Below, in pieces: positions 13,288-13,772 of a DNA stretch of 13,772 bases (its first letter is position 1; each line of letters opens with the position of its first letter). The DNA is taken from contig CAZGJQ010000050.1 of the NCBI GenBank assembly GCA_964525815.1, positions 1 to 13,772 on the forward strand, read 5' to 3'. The position numbers and the translations under genes are program-made. The notes under the pieces were generated by a model. That model was not told where the DNA came from and did not search any database. It worked only from the letters and a program-made list of their open reading frames with translations. Origin of the DNA: UBA1049 sp964525815 (GTDB lineage: Bacteria; Bacillota; Clostridia; Oscillospirales; CAG-382).

Positions 13288-13772
13288 ACTTTCTGACCTT
13301 TGCTATTTTGCTGATGGACGGGTCGCAGTTGTCGACTTGGATTTGGATACCTACATCTCAACAGAGAATATGCTGCCGAATAAGGAAGGCATCACCCGCT
13401 CGGCGGGATTGCCAACCGTTACACAAACGCAGGCTTACCAAGTGGACGACGTGTTGGTATCCAACATCCGCCCGTACTTCCGCAAGATTTGGTTTGCCGA
13501 TCGCGACGGCGGCTGCTCCAATGATGTTCTTGTACTGAGAGCAAAGGAGACCTGCAATCCGGGCTTTCTTTACTATCTGCTTTCGGACAACAACTTCTTT
13601 GACTACGCCACGGCAACGGGCAAAGGAACGAAGATGCCGAGAGGTGATAAAGGTGCGATAATGCGTTACAACGTACCAAGAGTACCACTCTACAGACAGA
13701 TTAGAATTGCCGACACATTGTCCGCCCTTGACGCGCGGATTACTGAAAACAGAAAGATAAATCATCATTTAG
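13277..13772 (+). CDS. hsdS: Type I restriction-modification specificity subunit, 5' part
   Basis: The reading frame opens at an ATG overlapping the hsdM stop by 11 nt and stays open to the window end, giving 165 residues. It begins MTFKLSDLCYF and contains a first target recognition domain with the usual QAYQVDDVLVSNIRPYF and GCSNDVLVLR segments, followed by GTKMPRGDKGAIMRYNVP. The conserved helical spacer then starts at QIRIADTLSALDARITENRKI. Each HsdS normally has two recognition domains and two helices that dock HsdM; only the first set is present here because the window ends. The gene is translationally coupled to hsdM. hsdR presumably lies outside the window. Confidence 0.93.
   Translation, partial: MTFKLSDLCYFADGRVAVVDLDLDTYISTENMLPNKEGITRSAGLPTVTQTQAYQVDDVLVSNIRPYFRKIWFADRDGGCSNDVLVLRAKETCNPGFLYYLLSDNNFFDYATATGKGTKMPRGDKGAIMRYNVPRVPLYRQIRIADTLSALDARITENRKINHHL

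Overview
The window looks like the early/replication module of a temperate phage, or a phage-like integrative element, in a Firmicute, probably a gut Clostridia lineage. Strong AGGAGG-type ribosome binding sites, sigma-A type promoters, moderate G+C and the gene families present all point that way. No integrase, terminase, capsid, relaxase or rRNA/tRNA gene is visible, so phage versus integrative element cannot be decided from this window.

Region 1 (about 1-9163, minus strand) is one long co-oriented replication operon. In transcription order it holds: a sigma-70 region-4-like regulator, a small hypothetical protein, an SNF2-family helicase, a coiled-coil protein, a Cys4 protein that may bind single-stranded DNA, a family A DNA polymerase with proofreading exonuclease, a DUF4406-like protein, a primase-polymerase/helicase fusion, a VRR-NUC nuclease and a small conserved hypothetical. 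Another gene probably starts at the very left edge. Spacing is tight, with ATGA-type overlaps at several junctions. The main gap, 603-758, holds a 30-nt strictly alternating purine/pyrimidine tract flanked by GTTACC/GGTAAC repeats and is a candidate origin or control region.

Region 2 (about 9194-10892, minus strand) is the regulatory module: an XRE-type repressor, an ImmA/IrrE-like metalloprotease translationally coupled to it, and a Com-like zinc-ribbon protein. A conserved element, TTGCGTAAWTTA, occurs once next to the repressor promoter and twice between the protease gene and the zinc-ribbon gene, one of these inside a 36-bp perfect palindrome. This suggests one repressor controls both its own promoter and entry into the replication genes, with the protease relieving repression as in the ICEBs1 ImmR/ImmA pair. 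Unlike the usual divergent switch, everything here points the same way. A strong intrinsic terminator separates the zinc-ribbon gene from the sigma-like gene, so the replication operon probably needs read-through or antitermination.

Region 3 (about 10995 to the end, plus strand) diverges from the repressor. It carries a consensus promoter, an excisionase-type HTH protein, a short protein that looks like the N-terminal part of a NurA-type nuclease, and a type I restriction-modification operon: hsdM complete, hsdS running off the window and hsdR not seen. This is probably a defence cargo or an adjacent defence locus.
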